This document shows, in pieces, positions 37,915-46,455 of a DNA stretch of 64,000 bases. The notes below the pieces were generated by a model. The model had not been told where the DNA came from. It was given only the letters and a program-made list of their open reading frames with translations, and searched no databases. The stretch covers positions 124,001 to 188,000 of the forward strand of contig NZ_JABJXS010000001.1 of assembly GCF_013155275.1 (NCBI RefSeq), read 5' to 3'. The stretch's first letter is position 1. The number at the start of each line of letters is the position of its first letter. The DNA is from Brenneria sp. hezel4-2-4 (GTDB taxonomy: Bacteria > Pseudomonadota > Gammaproteobacteria > Enterobacterales > Enterobacteriaceae). The position numbers and the translations under genes are program-made.

Positions 37915-39375
37915 ATGACAACATTTTATACCGTAATAAGTTGGCTGCTTGTTTTCAGTTACTGGTTGCTGATCGCAGGTGTTACCCTGCGTATTCTGAT
38001 GAAACGTCGGACGGTTCCCTCCGCCATGGCCTGGTTACTGGTTATCTACATTCTGCCCCTTGTCGGTATTGTCGCTTATCTCTCTTTCGGTGAATTACAC
38101 CTTGGCAAACGCCGGGCGGAACGCGCCAGTAAAATGTGGCCATCCACGGCGAAATGGCTGCGTGAACTGAAAGAATACCGGCGGATTTTCGCCACGGAAA
38201 ACAGCGAGGTCGCCAGCGCATTATTTCAACTGTGCGAACGCCGTCAGGGCGTGGGAGGCGTAAAAGGCAACCAGTTGCAACTGCTGACCACCTTTGATGA
38301 CACCATTAAATCGCTGATCCGCGATATTGAACTTGCCCATAACAATATTGAGATGGTGTTCTATATCTGGCAGGCCGGCGGGATGGTCGATCAAGTCATG
38401 TCGTCACTGATTGCCGCCGCCCGCCGCGGCGTGAATTGCCGGATATTGCTCGACTCCGCGGGCAGCGTGCAGTTTTTTCGCAACCGCTACCCGGAACTGA
38501 TGCGCACCGCCGGTATTGAGGTCGCCGAAGCGTTAAAAGTGAATTTACTTCGGGCATTTCTGCGGCGTATGGATTTACGCCAGCATCGTAAAATTATTCT
38601 GATCGATAATCGTATTGCCTATACCGGCAGCATGAACATGGTCGATCCGCGTTTTTTCAAGCAGAACGCAGGCGTGGGTCAGTGGGTTGATCTAATGGCC
38701 CGTATTGAAGGTCCGGTTGCGACGACGTTGGGCATTATCTACTGCTGCGACTGGGAAATGGAAACCGGCAAACGGCTATTGCCGCCCCCGCCCGACGTCA
38801 ATATGATGCCGTTTGAACAAGAAACCGGGCATACCATCCAGTTGATTGCTTCCGGGCCGGGCTATCCGGAAGAGTTGATCCACCAGGCGCTGTTAACCTC
38901 GGTTTACTCCGCGCGTAAGCAGTTGATTATGACCACGCCCTATTTCGTGCCCAGCGACGACCTGCTGCACGCCATATGCACCGCGGCGCAACGCGGTGTG
39001 GATGTCAGCATCATCGTGCCGTATAAAAATGATTCCGTACTGGTGGGCTGGGCCAGTCGGGCATTTTTTGCCGAATTACTGGCGGCGGGGGTAAAAATCC
39101 ATCAGTTTAAAGACGGACTGCTGCACACCAAGAGCGTGCTGGTCGATGGGCAATTGAGTCTGATCGGCACCGTCAACCTCGATATGCGCAGCCTGTGGCT
39201 AAACTTTGAAATTACCGTGGTGATTGACGATGCGGGTTTCGGCACCGACCTCGCCTGTGTGCAGGAAGATTATATTGCCCGCTCCACGCTGGTGAATGAA
39301 GTTGAATGGCAAAATCGGCCTTATTGGCAGCGGATCGTCGAGCGACTGTTTTACTTTTTCAGCCCCCTGCTATAA
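37915..39375 (+). CDS. clsA: Cardiolipin synthase A
   Basis: Inner-membrane phospholipase-D-type enzyme that condenses two phosphatidylglycerols to cardiolipin; 486 residues, same as E. coli ClsA. Two N-terminal membrane helices (about residues 5-25 and 36-58) precede two HKD motifs: [19 protein letters not shown] with His224 and [19 protein letters not shown] with His404, both at their E. coli positions. The end LFYFFSPLL is also conserved. yciU follows 55 nt later. Confidence 0.97.
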   Translation: MTTFYTVISWLLVFSYWLLIAGVTLRILMKRRTVPSAMAWLLVIYILPLVGIVAYLSFGELHLGKRRAERASKMWPSTAKWLRELKEYRRIFATENSEVASALFQLCERRQGVGGVKGNQLQLLTTFDDTIKSLIRDIELAHNNIEMVFYIWQAGGMVDQVMSSLIAAARRGVNCRILLDSAGSVQFFRNRYPELMRTAGIEVAEALKVNLLRAFLRRMDLRQHRKIILIDNRIAYTGSMNMVDPRFFKQNAGVGQWVDLMARIEGPVATTLGIIYCCDWEMETGKRLLPPPPDVNMMPFEQETGHTIQLIASGPGYPEELIHQALLTSVYSARKQLIMTTPYFVPSDDLLHAICTAAQRGVDVSIIVPYKNDSVLVGWASRAFFAELLAAGVKIHQFKDGLLHTKSVLVDGQLSLIGTVNLDMRSLWLNFEITVVIDDAGFGTDLACVQEDYIARSTLVNEVEWQNRPYWQRIVERLFYFFSPLL

Positions 39376-39430
39376 ATATGGTTTTTCCCGTGTTCTAATA
39401 GCGCCATCACGTATTAACAGGATATCTTGT

Positions 39431-39754
39431 ATGGATTTGAATAATCGCCTGAGCGAAGACGAAACGCTGGAACAGGCCTACGATATCTTTCTTGAATTGG
39501 CGGCGGATAATCTCGACCCGGCGGATATTTTGCTGTTTAACCTACAGTTCGAGGAACGCGGCGGCGCCGAGTTATTCGATCCTGCCGAGGACTGGTTGGA
39601 ACATGTTGATTTCGACCTTAACCCCGATTTCTTTGCCGAAGTGGTGATAGGTCTGGCGGAACAAGACGGCGAGGATATCACCGACATTTTTGCCCGCGTG
39701 CTGATTTGCAGGGAAAAAGACCACAAGCTTTGCCATATCCTGTGGAAAGAATAG
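39431..39754 (+). CDS. yciU: YciU, DUF440 / dsDNA-mimic protein
   Basis: Very acidic 107-residue protein of the HI1450/YciU family, proposed from structure to mimic double-stranded DNA and bind DNA-binding proteins such as HU. Nearly identical to E. coli YciU over [40 protein letters not shown] and [16 protein letters not shown] use the ATG at 39431; an upstream in-frame extension overlaps clsA and has no family match. AGGATATCTTGT precedes the start. Confidence 0.94.
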   Translation: MDLNNRLSEDETLEQAYDIFLELAADNLDPADILLFNLQFEERGGAELFDPAEDWLEHVDFDLNPDFFAEVVIGLAEQDGEDITDIFARVLICREKDHKLCHILWKE

Positions 39755-39781
39755 GCCGTCGCTTTTCTGACCTATCTACGC

Positions 39782-39809
39782 CCGTCGCCCCATATCCTAG
39801 GGACGACGG
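39782..39809. terminator. Hairpin between convergent yciU and oppF
   Basis: Inverted repeat CCGTCGCCCC / GGGACGACGG (one mismatch) with an 8-nt loop, centred between the two stop codons. No T tract, so a bidirectional 3' structure is likelier than a strong terminator. Confidence 0.5.
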
Positions 39810-39818
39810 AGATAATCA

Positions 39819-40841
39819 TCAGGCTTTCTGCGGCAACAACGACTGCGGGTCCACTTTCAGGCAGGATACCGCATGGGTGAAACTCCCCTCCAGCAGCGGT
39901 CGGGTTATCGCACACTCGGGGCCGACAATCGGACAACGCGTACGGAAAACACATCCCGAAGGCGGATTAATCGGCGAAGGCAGTTCCCCCTCCAGCAACG
40001 GTATCCGCTTATTTCTTTCCTTATCCGGATCAGGAATGGGGACGGCCGACATCAAGGCCCGGGTATACGGGTGCTGCGGATGGTAATAGACCTGGTTATA
40101 GGTTCCCAGCTCCACCGCATGCCCCAGATACATAACCAACACCCGGTCGGAAATGTGCTTCACCACCGATAAATCATGCGCAATGAAAATCAGGGACAGC
40201 CGCATTTCACGCTGCAATTGCCGCAGCAGGTTGACAACCTGCGCCTGAATGGAGACATCCAGCGCGGAAACCGGCTCATCGCAGATGATCAGTTTCGGTT
40301 CCAGAATCAACGCCCGGGCGATGCCTATACGCTGGCACTGTCCACCGGAGAACTCATGCGGGTAGCGATTGATCAAATTGGGCAGTAAACCGACCTTCAG
40401 CATCATTCCTTTGACGCGTTCTTTCACCGACTGACGAGAAAGTTTGGGATGGTAGGTTTTTAACGGCTCCGCGATAATTTCACCGATCGTCATCCGCGGA
40501 TTAAGCGACGCCAACGGATCCTGAAAAATCATCTGGATATCGCTGCGCACCCTGCGCCACTGCATATCGTTCATCCCCAGCAAATCTCTTCCCAGCCAGG
40601 TGATGTGTCCGGACGTGGCCTTCACCAGACCGATAATGGCGCGCGCCAGGGTGGATTTGCCGCAGCCGGATTCGCCCACGATGCCCAGCGTTTCGCCTTC
40701 ATACAAGCGCAGCGTAACGCCATCCACCGCCTTCAGCGTTTTCGCCGGCTGCCAGAACCATTGTTTATCATCCCTCACCTCAAAGTGAACTTTCAAATCA
40801 GCCACTTCCAGCAAGACTGTTTTTTCCTCCTCCTTATTCAT
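39819..40841 (-). CDS. oppF: Oligopeptide ABC transporter ATP-binding protein OppF
   Basis: One of two ATPases of the Opp oligopeptide importer, 340 residues. Walker A GIVGESGCGKSTLARAI near residue 53, signature FSGGQCQRIGIARALILEPK near residue 164, Walker B LIICDEPVSALDVSIQAQV and the switch His in FIAHDLSVV are intact. The C-terminal oligopeptide-transporter extension with CxxxC-type cysteines (GCVFRTRCPIVGPECA) is present. The ATG overlaps the oppD stop by four bases (ATGA). Confidence 0.96.
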   Translation of the reverse strand: MNKEEEKTVLLEVADLKVHFEVRDDKQWFWQPAKTLKAVDGVTLRLYEGETLGIVGESGCGKSTLARAIIGLVKATSGHITWLGRDLLGMNDMQWRRVRSDIQMIFQDPLASLNPRMTIGEIIAEPLKTYHPKLSRQSVKERVKGMMLKVGLLPNLINRYPHEFSGGQCQRIGIARALILEPKLIICDEPVSALDVSIQAQVVNLLRQLQREMRLSLIFIAHDLSVVKHISDRVLVMYLGHAVELGTYNQVYYHPQHPYTRALMSAVPIPDPDKERNKRIPLLEGELPSPINPPSGCVFRTRCPIVGPECAITRPLLEGSFTHAVSCLKVDPQSLLPQKA

Positions 40842-41824
40842 AACACCTCCTCGATGGCTCTAAAGCAGGCTCGCAGGCGACCCTGTTCGAAAGACTCCAG
40901 CGCCGGCGTGCCATGACACACATCCATCGCATAGGGACAGCGCGGCTGAAACGGGCAACCTTTCGGCAACCGCAGCAAATTAGGCGGATTTCCAGGAATG
41001 GTCGCCAGCGTTTCATCCTCCGCATCCAGGCGGGGAACGGCATGCAGCAGCCCGACGGAGTAAGGATGACTGGGGCGATAAAACACATCACGCGCGCTGC
41101 CATATTCCATGGTGCGTCCCGCGTACATTACCAGCACCTTGTCACAAATACCGGCCACCACCCCCAGGTCGTGGGTGATCATAATAATGGCGGTATTGAA
41201 TTCGCGTTTCAGATCGTTCAATAACGCCATAATCTGCGCCTGCACCGTCACATCCAGCGCCGTTGTCGGCTCATCCGCAATCAACAGTTTGGGGCGGCAC
41301 AGCAGCGCCATAGCGATCATCACGCGCTGCCGCATGCCGCCGGAAAACTCATGCGGATACATTTTCATACGTTTTCTCGCTTCCGGCATTTTTACCGCGT
41401 CGAGCATTCTGACCGATTCTTCAAAGGCTTCACTTTTGCCAAGACGCTTATGCAGCATCAGCACTTCCATCAGTTGTTCGCCGACCCGCATATAGGGATT
41501 CAACGACGTCATCGGATCCTGAAATATCATGGCGATTTCTTCAGCGCGTAGCTTATTTAGCTGACGCTCCGGCAGATTGAGGATCTCGCGGCCATGAAAG
41601 CGTGACGAACCGCTGATATAACCATTGCCGGCTAACAACCCCATTAGCGCAAATGCGGTCTGGGATTTTCCCGAGCCGGACTCGCCGACAATCCCCAGCG
41701 TCTCCCCCGCATTCAGGGTAAAATTGAGATCGTTTACCGCGGTCACTTCGCCGTCCGGGGTACGGAACGTCACCCGTAAATCCTGAACGCAGAGCAGTGC
41801 TTCGGTTGAATCCATCCTATTCAT
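40838..41824 (-). CDS. oppD: Oligopeptide ABC transporter ATP-binding protein OppD
   Basis: Partner ATPase of OppF. Walker [20 protein letters not shown], signature [20 protein letters not shown], Walker [20 protein letters not shown] and the switch His in [11 protein letters not shown] are present. The C-terminal [20 protein letters not shown] is typical of Opp/Dpp ATPases and in relatives binds an iron-sulfur cluster. I favour the ATG at 41824 (328 residues) because GAGGTG lies just upstream; the frame also opens at an ATG at 41836 that overlaps the oppC stop as ATGA, and at 41815. Confidence 0.94.
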   Translation of the reverse strand: MNRMDSTEALLCVQDLRVTFRTPDGEVTAVNDLNFTLNAGETLGIVGESGSGKSQTAFALMGLLAGNGYISGSSRFHGREILNLPERQLNKLRAEEIAMIFQDPMTSLNPYMRVGEQLMEVLMLHKRLGKSEAFEESVRMLDAVKMPEARKRMKMYPHEFSGGMRQRVMIAMALLCRPKLLIADEPTTALDVTVQAQIMALLNDLKREFNTAIIMITHDLGVVAGICDKVLVMYAGRTMEYGSARDVFYRPSHPYSVGLLHAVPRLDAEDETLATIPGNPPNLLRLPKGCPFQPRCPYAMDVCHGTPALESFEQGRLRACFRAIEEVL

Positions 41825-41835
41825 GCGACACCTCA

Positions 41836-42744
41836 TCAGCGATCTTTCGGATCGAGGGCATCACGCAGGCCATCGCCGATAAAATTAAAACAAAACAGCG
41901 TCACCACCAGAAATGCGGCGGGATAAAACAGTAGCCAGGAAGACACTTCCATGGAATTGGCGCCATCATTCAGCAGCGCGCCCCAACTGCTTAACGGCTC
42001 CTGGGTTCCCAGCCCCAGAAAGCTCAGAAATGATTCAAACAGGATCATGCTCGGCACCAGTAATGAGGCATACACCATCACCACGCCCAGGACATTTGGT
42101 ACGATGTGACGTAACACTATGCCGCGCGTCGAAACCCCGGAAACCACCGCGGCCTCAATGAACTCCTTACGTTTCAGACTGAGCGTCTGCCCGCGGACAA
42201 TACGCGCCATATCCAGCCAGGACACCATGCCGATCGCCACAAAGATCAACAGCATGTTCTGACCGAAAAAGGTCACCAGCAAAATAACGAAAAACATGAA
42301 CGGGAATGAGTTGAGGATCTCCAGCAGACGCATCATCACCGAGTCGACTTTGCCGCCAAGATAACCGGACAGCGCCCCATACAAGGTGCCGACAATCACC
42401 GCGACCAGCGCGGCGGCCACCCCCACCATTAACGAAATCCGTCCGCCAATGGCCACGCGCACCAGCAGGTCGCGCCCTGAAGAATCCGTACCGAAATAGT
42501 GCCCGGACGCCATATCCGGAGCGGATGACATCATGCTCCAGTCCGTATCCGCATAATTAAAGGGCGATAACAGCGGAGCGACGATCACAAATAACGTAAT
42601 CAGTCCCAGCATAACGAGACTGGCCAAGGCGGCGCGATTGTGAATAAACCGCTGCCGGGCGTCTTGCCACAGGCTGCGGCCTTCAATTTCCATCTGCTCG
42701 CTGAAATTATCCAACGCTTCAATATCTCTGCGATTCCAAAACAT
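41836..42744 (-). CDS. oppC: Oligopeptide ABC transporter permease OppC
   Basis: Inner-membrane permease of the Opp system, 302 residues. A cytoplasmic N-terminal stretch (about 35 residues) is followed by six membrane helices. The periplasmic DSSGRDLLVRVAIGGRISLM block is near residue 95 and the ATPase-contact EAA loop is EFIEAAVVSGVSTRGIVLRH near residue 193. It pairs with OppB to form the peptide channel. It lies 11 nt after oppB. Confidence 0.96.
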   Translation of the reverse strand: MFWNRRDIEALDNFSEQMEIEGRSLWQDARQRFIHNRAALASLVMLGLITLFVIVAPLLSPFNYADTDWSMMSSAPDMASGHYFGTDSSGRDLLVRVAIGGRISLMVGVAAALVAVIVGTLYGALSGYLGGKVDSVMMRLLEILNSFPFMFFVILLVTFFGQNMLLIFVAIGMVSWLDMARIVRGQTLSLKRKEFIEAAVVSGVSTRGIVLRHIVPNVLGVVMVYASLLVPSMILFESFLSFLGLGTQEPLSSWGALLNDGANSMEVSSWLLFYPAAFLVVTLFCFNFIGDGLRDALDPKDR

Positions 42745-42755
42745 AGCGCCTCCGG

Positions 42756-43676
42756 TCAGTAGCGAATTTTCGGATCGATAACCGCGTATAACACATCAAT
42801 TATCGCATTGAATAAAATCGTTAATCCGCCGACCAAAATAGTCAGACTCAACACCAATGAATAATCGCGATTCAGTGCTCCATTAACAAAAAGTTGCCCG
42901 ATACCCGGTAAGCCAAAAATCGTTTCGATAACCATAGAGCCGGTAATAATGCCGACAAAAGCCGGCCCCATATACGACAGCACCGGCAACAAGGCCGGCT
43001 TTAAAGCATGGCGCAGAATAATGCGACGCAAAGGCAATCCCTTGGCGCGCGCGGTACGAATAAAATTGGAATGGAGCACTTCAATCATCGATCCCCGGGT
43101 AATGCGCGCGATACTGGCGATATAAGAGAGCGATAATGCCACCATCGGCAAAATCATATATCTGGGCGCCCCACCATTCCAGCCGCCACCCGGCAGCCAG
43201 CGCAGCGTAATCGAAAATATCAGCACCAGTAACGGCGCCACCACAAAACTGGGGATCACCACGCCGGTCATGGCAAACCCCATTACCGTATAATCCCATT
43301 TACTGTTTTGATTCAGCGCGGCAATCACCCCGGCGCTGACGCCGAAAACCACCGCCAGCAAAAATGCGGCCGCCCCCAATTTAGCGGAAACCGGAAATGA
43401 AGCCGCCACCAAATCGTTCACGGAATAGTCTTTATATTTAAATGAAGGGCCGAAATCCCCCTGAGCCAGTTGCCATAAATAGCTGCCATACTGGGTCAGT
43501 ATCGGGTCGTTAAGGTGATATTTGGCCTCAATATTGGCCATCACTTCAGGCGGGAGGTTACGCTCCCCGGTAAAAGGGCTACCGGGTGCAAGACGCATCA
43601 TAAAAAATGAGAGCGTGATCAGAATAAACAGCGTCGGAATCGCTTCCAGACAACGACGGAAAATAAATTTTAACAT
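42756..43676 (-). CDS. oppB: Oligopeptide ABC transporter permease OppB
   Basis: Second permease of the Opp system, 306 residues with six membrane helices. It opens MLKFIFRRCLEAIPTLFILI, and the EAA loop is FIRTARAKGLPLRRIILRHA near residue 205. The MRLAPGSPFTGERNLPPEV block near residue 27 is typical. It is 63 nt downstream of oppA; no terminator-like hairpin separates them, so polarity between abundant OppA and the membrane parts is not explained by an obvious structure. Confidence 0.96.
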   Translation of the reverse strand: MLKFIFRRCLEAIPTLFILITLSFFMMRLAPGSPFTGERNLPPEVMANIEAKYHLNDPILTQYGSYLWQLAQGDFGPSFKYKDYSVNDLVAASFPVSAKLGAAAFLLAVVFGVSAGVIAALNQNSKWDYTVMGFAMTGVVIPSFVVAPLLVLIFSITLRWLPGGGWNGGAPRYMILPMVALSLSYIASIARITRGSMIEVLHSNFIRTARAKGLPLRRIILRHALKPALLPVLSYMGPAFVGIITGSMVIETIFGLPGIGQLFVNGALNRDYSLVLSLTILVGGLTILFNAIIDVLYAVIDPKIRY

Positions 43677-43739
43677 TGCCCGTACCTATAAAACCTGCAA
43701 AGAGACGCGGGCGCCAGTGTCAGGCCGCCCGCGATATTA

Positions 43740-45380
43740 TCAGTGCTTAATGATATAAAGATCTTTCACATAGATATTATCCATCGGATCTTTACCGGTT
43801 AACCCACCGACATAAGGCTTTACCAGCCGGGTATTGGCGTAATAGTAAACCGGAACGATAACCGCATCGTTATCCAATAGCGTTTCCGCCTGTTGATAGA
43901 CGGCGGCACGCTCTTCTTCCGTTTCGACCTGCAACGATTTGGCGATCAGCGCATCAAAATCACTGCTCTTATAATGTGATGTATTACTGCTGCTATCGGA
44001 CAGCATACTGTTGAGGAAGGTGGAAGGTTCATTGTAATCGGCGCACCATCCGGCGCGGGCGACATCAAAGCTGCCCTGATGGCGGGTATCCAGGAACGTT
44101 TTCCATTCCTGATTCTCAAGTTTCACATTCACGCCAATATTCTGTTTCCAGATGGAGGCCGCCGCAATCGCCATCTTTTTATGCAAGTCGGAGGTGTTGT
44201 ATAACAAATTGAAGGTCAGCGGCTTGTCCGGGCTATATCCCGCCTCCGCCAGCAATTTTTTCGCTTCCTGATTGCGCTTTTCCTGCGGCCAGCCAAACCA
44301 TTCCGGCGGCGTTTGGGCGATACCGTCAATATAGGGCGGCACAAAACCATAGGCGGGAATATCCCCCTGATTCTTAACTTTGTTGGTTAAGATATCCTGG
44401 CTCAGACCCAGGCGCAGCGCGGTTCTGACCCTAACGTCGTTAAACGGCGCTTTTTGATTGTTCATCTCGTAGTAGTAGGTGCACAAATACGGGTTTATTT
44501 GCACTTCCTGCGGGAGCTCTTTTTTTAATTTTTGGAACAGTTCAATCGGCAGGTAGTTATAGGTCATATCGATTTCACCGCTGCGATAGCGATTAACATC
44601 CGTCACTTCTGATGAGATAGGCAAATAAGTCACCTGATTGATGACTGTTTTTTCGTTATCCCAATAGTTGGCATTGCGCTCCAGCACAATCTTTTCATTC
44701 ACGATCCACGTTTTCAGCTTATAGGCGCCATTCCCCACCCAATTCTGCGGTTGCGTCCATCTTTCACCAAACTTCTCCACCACCGCTTGGTTCACCGGCG
44801 ACATGGCGGGATAAATGGGCAGTTTATAAAAATAGGGAACCGCCTCAGAGAGCGTGACTTCCAGCGTATGATCGTCCAGCGCTTTTACCCCCAGCGTATC
44901 GGGACTCTTTTTACCGGCGATGATGTCATCAATATTCAGTAAATGGCCGTATTGCAGATAGCTGGCATAGGGAGAAGCGGTTTTCGGATCGGCCAACCGG
45001 CGCCAGCTATATACGAAATCGTGTGCGGTGACAACGTCACCATTTGACCACCGCGCATCTTTACGTAAATGAAAGGTCCACACCTTGAACGCGTTGTTGT
45101 CCCAGCGTTCCGCAACCCCGGGGATCACCCTGCCGTCGACATCCGAAATCACCAGCCCTTCCAGTAAATCGTGCGACACATTGGACTCAGGAACGCCTTC
45201 TATTTTATGCGGATCCAATGATGCCACCTCTGCGCCATTATTACGTACCAGCACCTGATTCTCTGCCAGCGCCACACCAGCAGGCACCGTAGCGGACCAG
45301 GCTTGAGTGCCTGAAATTACACCTAGAACGACGATGATGCCTGCGGCGGCCAATCTTTTTGGGGTGGTAATATGCGTCAT
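43740..45380 (-). CDS. oppA: Oligopeptide-binding periplasmic protein OppA
   Basis: Periplasmic substrate-binding protein that captures short peptides for OppBCDF; 546 residues. It begins with a Sec signal peptide (KRLAAAGIIVVLGVISGTQA, cleavage near residue 30). SBP-family-5 motifs follow: VASLDPHKIEGVPESNVSHD near residue 53, WTFHLRKDARWSNGDVVTAH near residue 95 and the C-terminal WCADYNEPSTFLNSMLSDSS. No lipobox cysteine is seen, so it is a soluble periplasmic protein. AGGAG lies 6 nt before the ATG. Confidence 0.96.
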   Translation of the reverse strand: MTHITTPKRLAAAGIIVVLGVISGTQAWSATVPAGVALAENQVLVRNNGAEVASLDPHKIEGVPESNVSHDLLEGLVISDVDGRVIPGVAERWDNNAFKVWTFHLRKDARWSNGDVVTAHDFVYSWRRLADPKTASPYASYLQYGHLLNIDDIIAGKKSPDTLGVKALDDHTLEVTLSEAVPYFYKLPIYPAMSPVNQAVVEKFGERWTQPQNWVGNGAYKLKTWIVNEKIVLERNANYWDNEKTVINQVTYLPISSEVTDVNRYRSGEIDMTYNYLPIELFQKLKKELPQEVQINPYLCTYYYEMNNQKAPFNDVRVRTALRLGLSQDILTNKVKNQGDIPAYGFVPPYIDGIAQTPPEWFGWPQEKRNQEAKKLLAEAGYSPDKPLTFNLLYNTSDLHKKMAIAAASIWKQNIGVNVKLENQEWKTFLDTRHQGSFDVARAGWCADYNEPSTFLNSMLSDSSSNTSHYKSSDFDALIAKSLQVETEEERAAVYQQAETLLDNDAVIVPVYYYANTRLVKPYVGGLTGKDPMDNIYVKDLYIIKH

Positions 45381-45843
45381 TATCTTCTCCTGTTTTGTTT
45401 ATCACATACTGGTAAACTCATCCTGTAATTACTCTTTTGATAACTTCACTATTATTTGATTACTCCCTGTACAGTCCCTCGCTTCCTGGCTGACGCAGAC
45501 GGGTACGGCGGGAAGAATATTCACCATCCACGAAAGAAACGACTGGAAGAACACGCGATCTCATCTCTATGGATTGCCTTCTTATCCCCTTCAGATGTTC
45601 AATGCGATAAATACCCTTATATCATTTGATCACGCGTTAGTTACTTATAACGCTAATGATTATGACAATGCCACAACATTTAGCGGGACTAATAAGTTTA
45701 GTTTATGAATAGACCTAAATAACCGCCCACAACTCGACGCTATTATCGAAAAAGTGACGCCATACAAATGGCACGAGGGATGAGGCTTGATATATAAGAA
45801 TTTTTTACAACAGATAAAATGAGGGGAATGAAGATGTCATCAT

Positions 45844-45985
45844 GGAGACATTTTTCGAGATAAGTCGCTACTTATCGTTGATAAGATAGTTAGTCATACT
45901 GATAAATAGGGGAAGAACGCCTGTCAGATCGATCAATCCAAACAATCCGATGAGAAACTTGATACAGTCCGAAAAATCCCTCAAT
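45844..45985 (-). pseudogene. ychE: Remnant of ychE (MarC-family membrane protein)
   Basis: On the minus strand, FSDCIKFLIGLFGLIDLTGV and LPLFISMTNYLINDK (45868-45975) align with the N-terminus of YchE, whose E. coli form reads YFKFFIGLFALVNPVGIIPV then FISMTSY. A TAG then stops the frame where the family continues with an Asn-Lys-Thr-Asn-Leu block, and only weak resemblance (RLISKNVS) follows. The remaining 160 or so residues of the family are absent. Position and orientation (between adhE and oppA, same strand as oppA) match E. coli ychE, which supports decay of the original gene. Confidence 0.8.
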
Positions 45986-46186
45986 AAGTGACCACATACC
46001 CTCCCGTTCGGGTTGCGCACGCACGGGTGCCTCGGCGGCGCCGATATCATATAATATGGCTATATTTATCCTTACTTTGCTGCGGGATTTTATTTCACGC
46101 TCTATCTGTTAAATAACATTTAAAAACAATTTATATACATTTTGCAGTTACATATAAAAGGAAGCGGACGATAAAATAGCGCCTTG

Positions 46187-46203
46187 TTGAGAATTATTCT
46201 CAA
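46187..46203. promoter_or_regulatory. Perfect palindrome resembling a Fur box
   Basis: TTGAGAATTATTCTCAA is an exact 8-1-8 inverted repeat. Its inner 15 bases match the 7-1-7 Fur consensus (TGATAAT-N-ATTATCA) at 12 of 14 paired positions. It lies about 250 bp before adhE. No siderophore or iron gene is adjacent, so the regulated gene is unclear. Confidence 0.5.
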
Positions 46204-46455
46204 AAAAGCCCTGCTGAAAGGTGTCAGCATCGAAAAATATAGATGGAGATCACAAAAAGAACCTTTATAAGCGAGTATGCTGTTCCGTAACCCGTGGTCG
46301 GTACTGTGACAAGCTCTTTGAGTCAATCAATGCAGAAATGAGAATAGTGACCCTGTTAGGTTTCTCCGAGCAAACACAACATGCGCTCATTTATCTATAC
46401 TCATTTACTTAGCAAACTATTGACTGAAAGAGTTTAACATTATCAGGAGAGCATT

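Larger units (their letters stand above)
45381..46455. other. Long AT-rich gap between oppA and adhE
   Basis: About 1.07 kb between divergent oppA and adhE. E. coli has ychE here. I find a short decayed ychE fragment (45844-45985), a GC-rich patch with short inverted repeats at about 45998-46045 that differs in composition from its surroundings, and a 17-bp perfect palindrome resembling a Fur box at 46187-46203. Short open frames in this stretch (for example 46120-46326 minus, 46221-46412 plus) have no recognisable similarity. The oppA promoter (minus) and adhE promoter (plus) must lie within it. Confidence 0.7.

Noticed and set aside
46322-46334. TTGAGTCAATCAA-like sequence upstream of adhE as an FNR site
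   Set aside because: The spacing is one base short (three rather than four) and one half-site is mismatched.
46221-46412. 63-codon plus-strand frame just downstream of the Fur-like palindrome
   Set aside because: It starts with GTG behind a weak ribosome site and has no similarity I can recognise; not called, though it would be worth checking if a transcript is found.
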